From Bacillota bacterium (GTDB taxonomy: Bacteria > Bacillota > Sulfobacillia > RBS10-35 > JAJYVN01), in assembly GCA_021791995.1 (NCBI GenBank), contig JAJYVN010000202.1, positions 1-5,559 of the forward strand: a stretch of DNA of 5,559 nucleotides, written 5' to 3'. Positions 5,411 through 5,559 of this stretch are shown here, piece by piece. The notes beneath the pieces are model-generated. The model did not search any database, had not been told where the DNA came from, and saw only the letters and a program-made list of their open reading frames with translations. How positions within the stretch are numbered: position 1 is the stretch's first letter; every line of letters begins with the position of its first letter. The position numbers and the translations under genes are program-made.

Positions 5411-5480
5411 GGAGCGAGAACTCCCCTGAATGGCCCGGTCAACCGAGCCGGTCCATCCCATTCCGGGCCAGGGAGAGGAG
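5411..5480 (+). promoter_or_regulatory. Structured leader that can mask the ribosome-binding site of the last gene
   Basis: TGGCCCGG (5431-5438) and CCGGGCCA (5463-5470) form a perfect 8-bp inverted repeat around a 24-nt loop. The 3' arm runs directly into the ribosome-binding site GGGAGAGGAG (5471-5480). CTCCC (5421-5425) is complementary to GGGAG (5471-5475), so the stem can extend to 13 bp with a 5-nt bulge (5426-5430) and hide the site. GGAG (5411-5414) can instead pair with CTCC (5421-5424), which would free it. No T-run follows, so it is not an intrinsic terminator. It matches no riboswitch class I know. The pairings are seen; switching is inferred. Confidence 0.45.
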
Positions 5481-5481
5481 T

Positions 5482-5559
5482 ATGACGAGTGGAACGGAAG
5501 GCCGGGGGACCGGCAATGAAGCGATGGAACAGATGCGGGCGTGGGCACGGGAGGAACTG
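5482..5559 (+). CDS. Start of an unidentified gene (partial)
   Basis: Twenty-six codons are visible from ATG 5482 to the right edge. The sequence is hydrophilic, with a Gly/Thr-rich first part and then E-A-M-E-Q-M-R-A-W-A-R-E-E-L, probably the first helix. This is too little to name a family. It does not look like the start of Fur or XerD, which lie downstream of spoIIM in B. subtilis. The ribosome-binding run GGGAGAGGAG ends 1 nt before the ATG. Counted from its first part (AGGGAG, 5470-5475), the spacing is a normal 6 nt. ATG 5524 and 5533 are in frame but lack such a site. The gene has its own candidate promoter and a structured leader, so it is probably a separate unit from spoIIM. Confidence 0.6.
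   Translation, partial: MTSGTEGRGTGNEAMEQMRAWAREEL

Noticed and set aside
5431..5470. Inverted repeat TGGCCCGG/CCGGGCCA as an intrinsic terminator of spoIIM.
   Set aside because: The loop is 24 nt and no T-run follows; a ribosome-binding site and start codon follow at once, so a leader structure fits better.

Overview
The window is chromosomal DNA of an endospore-forming member of the Bacillota. Three core sporulation genes (spoIVB, spo0A, spoIIM) lie on the + strand in about 5.5 kb of GC-rich sequence. The GC content, the DUF5317-like gene next to spoIVB, and a layout that joins two clusters which (from memory) are separate in Bacillus subtilis suggest a deep-branching spore-former, for example Sulfobacillus- or Thermaerobacter-like. 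That placement is inference. I see no mobile element, CRISPR array, tRNA or rRNA.

Layout, all on the + strand: the C-terminal end of a DUF5317-like membrane protein (to 191); a 117-bp gap carrying the spoIVB leader; spoIVB (309-1595), the forespore serine protease that triggers sigma-K activation; a 184-bp regulatory gap; spo0A (1780-2556), the master regulator of sporulation entry; a conserved-looking gene of unknown function (2594-3472); an endonuclease Q (EndoQ/YqxK-like) DNA-repair nuclease (start 3465, overlapping the previous gene by 8 nt); spoIIM (4701-5327), an engulfment membrane protein; a 154-bp gap with a possible sporulation promoter and a structured leader; and the first 26 codons of an unidentified gene (5482 onward).

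spo0A to spoIIM look like one run, with gaps of 37, -8 and 6 nt. The gap before spo0A holds a near-consensus sigma-H promoter (1684-1710), a Spo0A box (1637-1643) and an exact 9/9 DnaA box (1666-1674) about 10 bp upstream of the -35 region. The first two match the known logic of the B. subtilis Ps promoter. The DnaA box is the unexpected part and suggests a direct link from replication initiation to spo0A expression.

A second theme is RNA structure at ribosome-binding sites. spoIVB and the last gene use the same 10-nt Shine-Dalgarno sequence, and in both cases it falls inside a perfect inverted repeat. The last leader can also form a competing hairpin that would free the site, so it could act as a translational switch. 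These structures were read by eye and not folded computationally.
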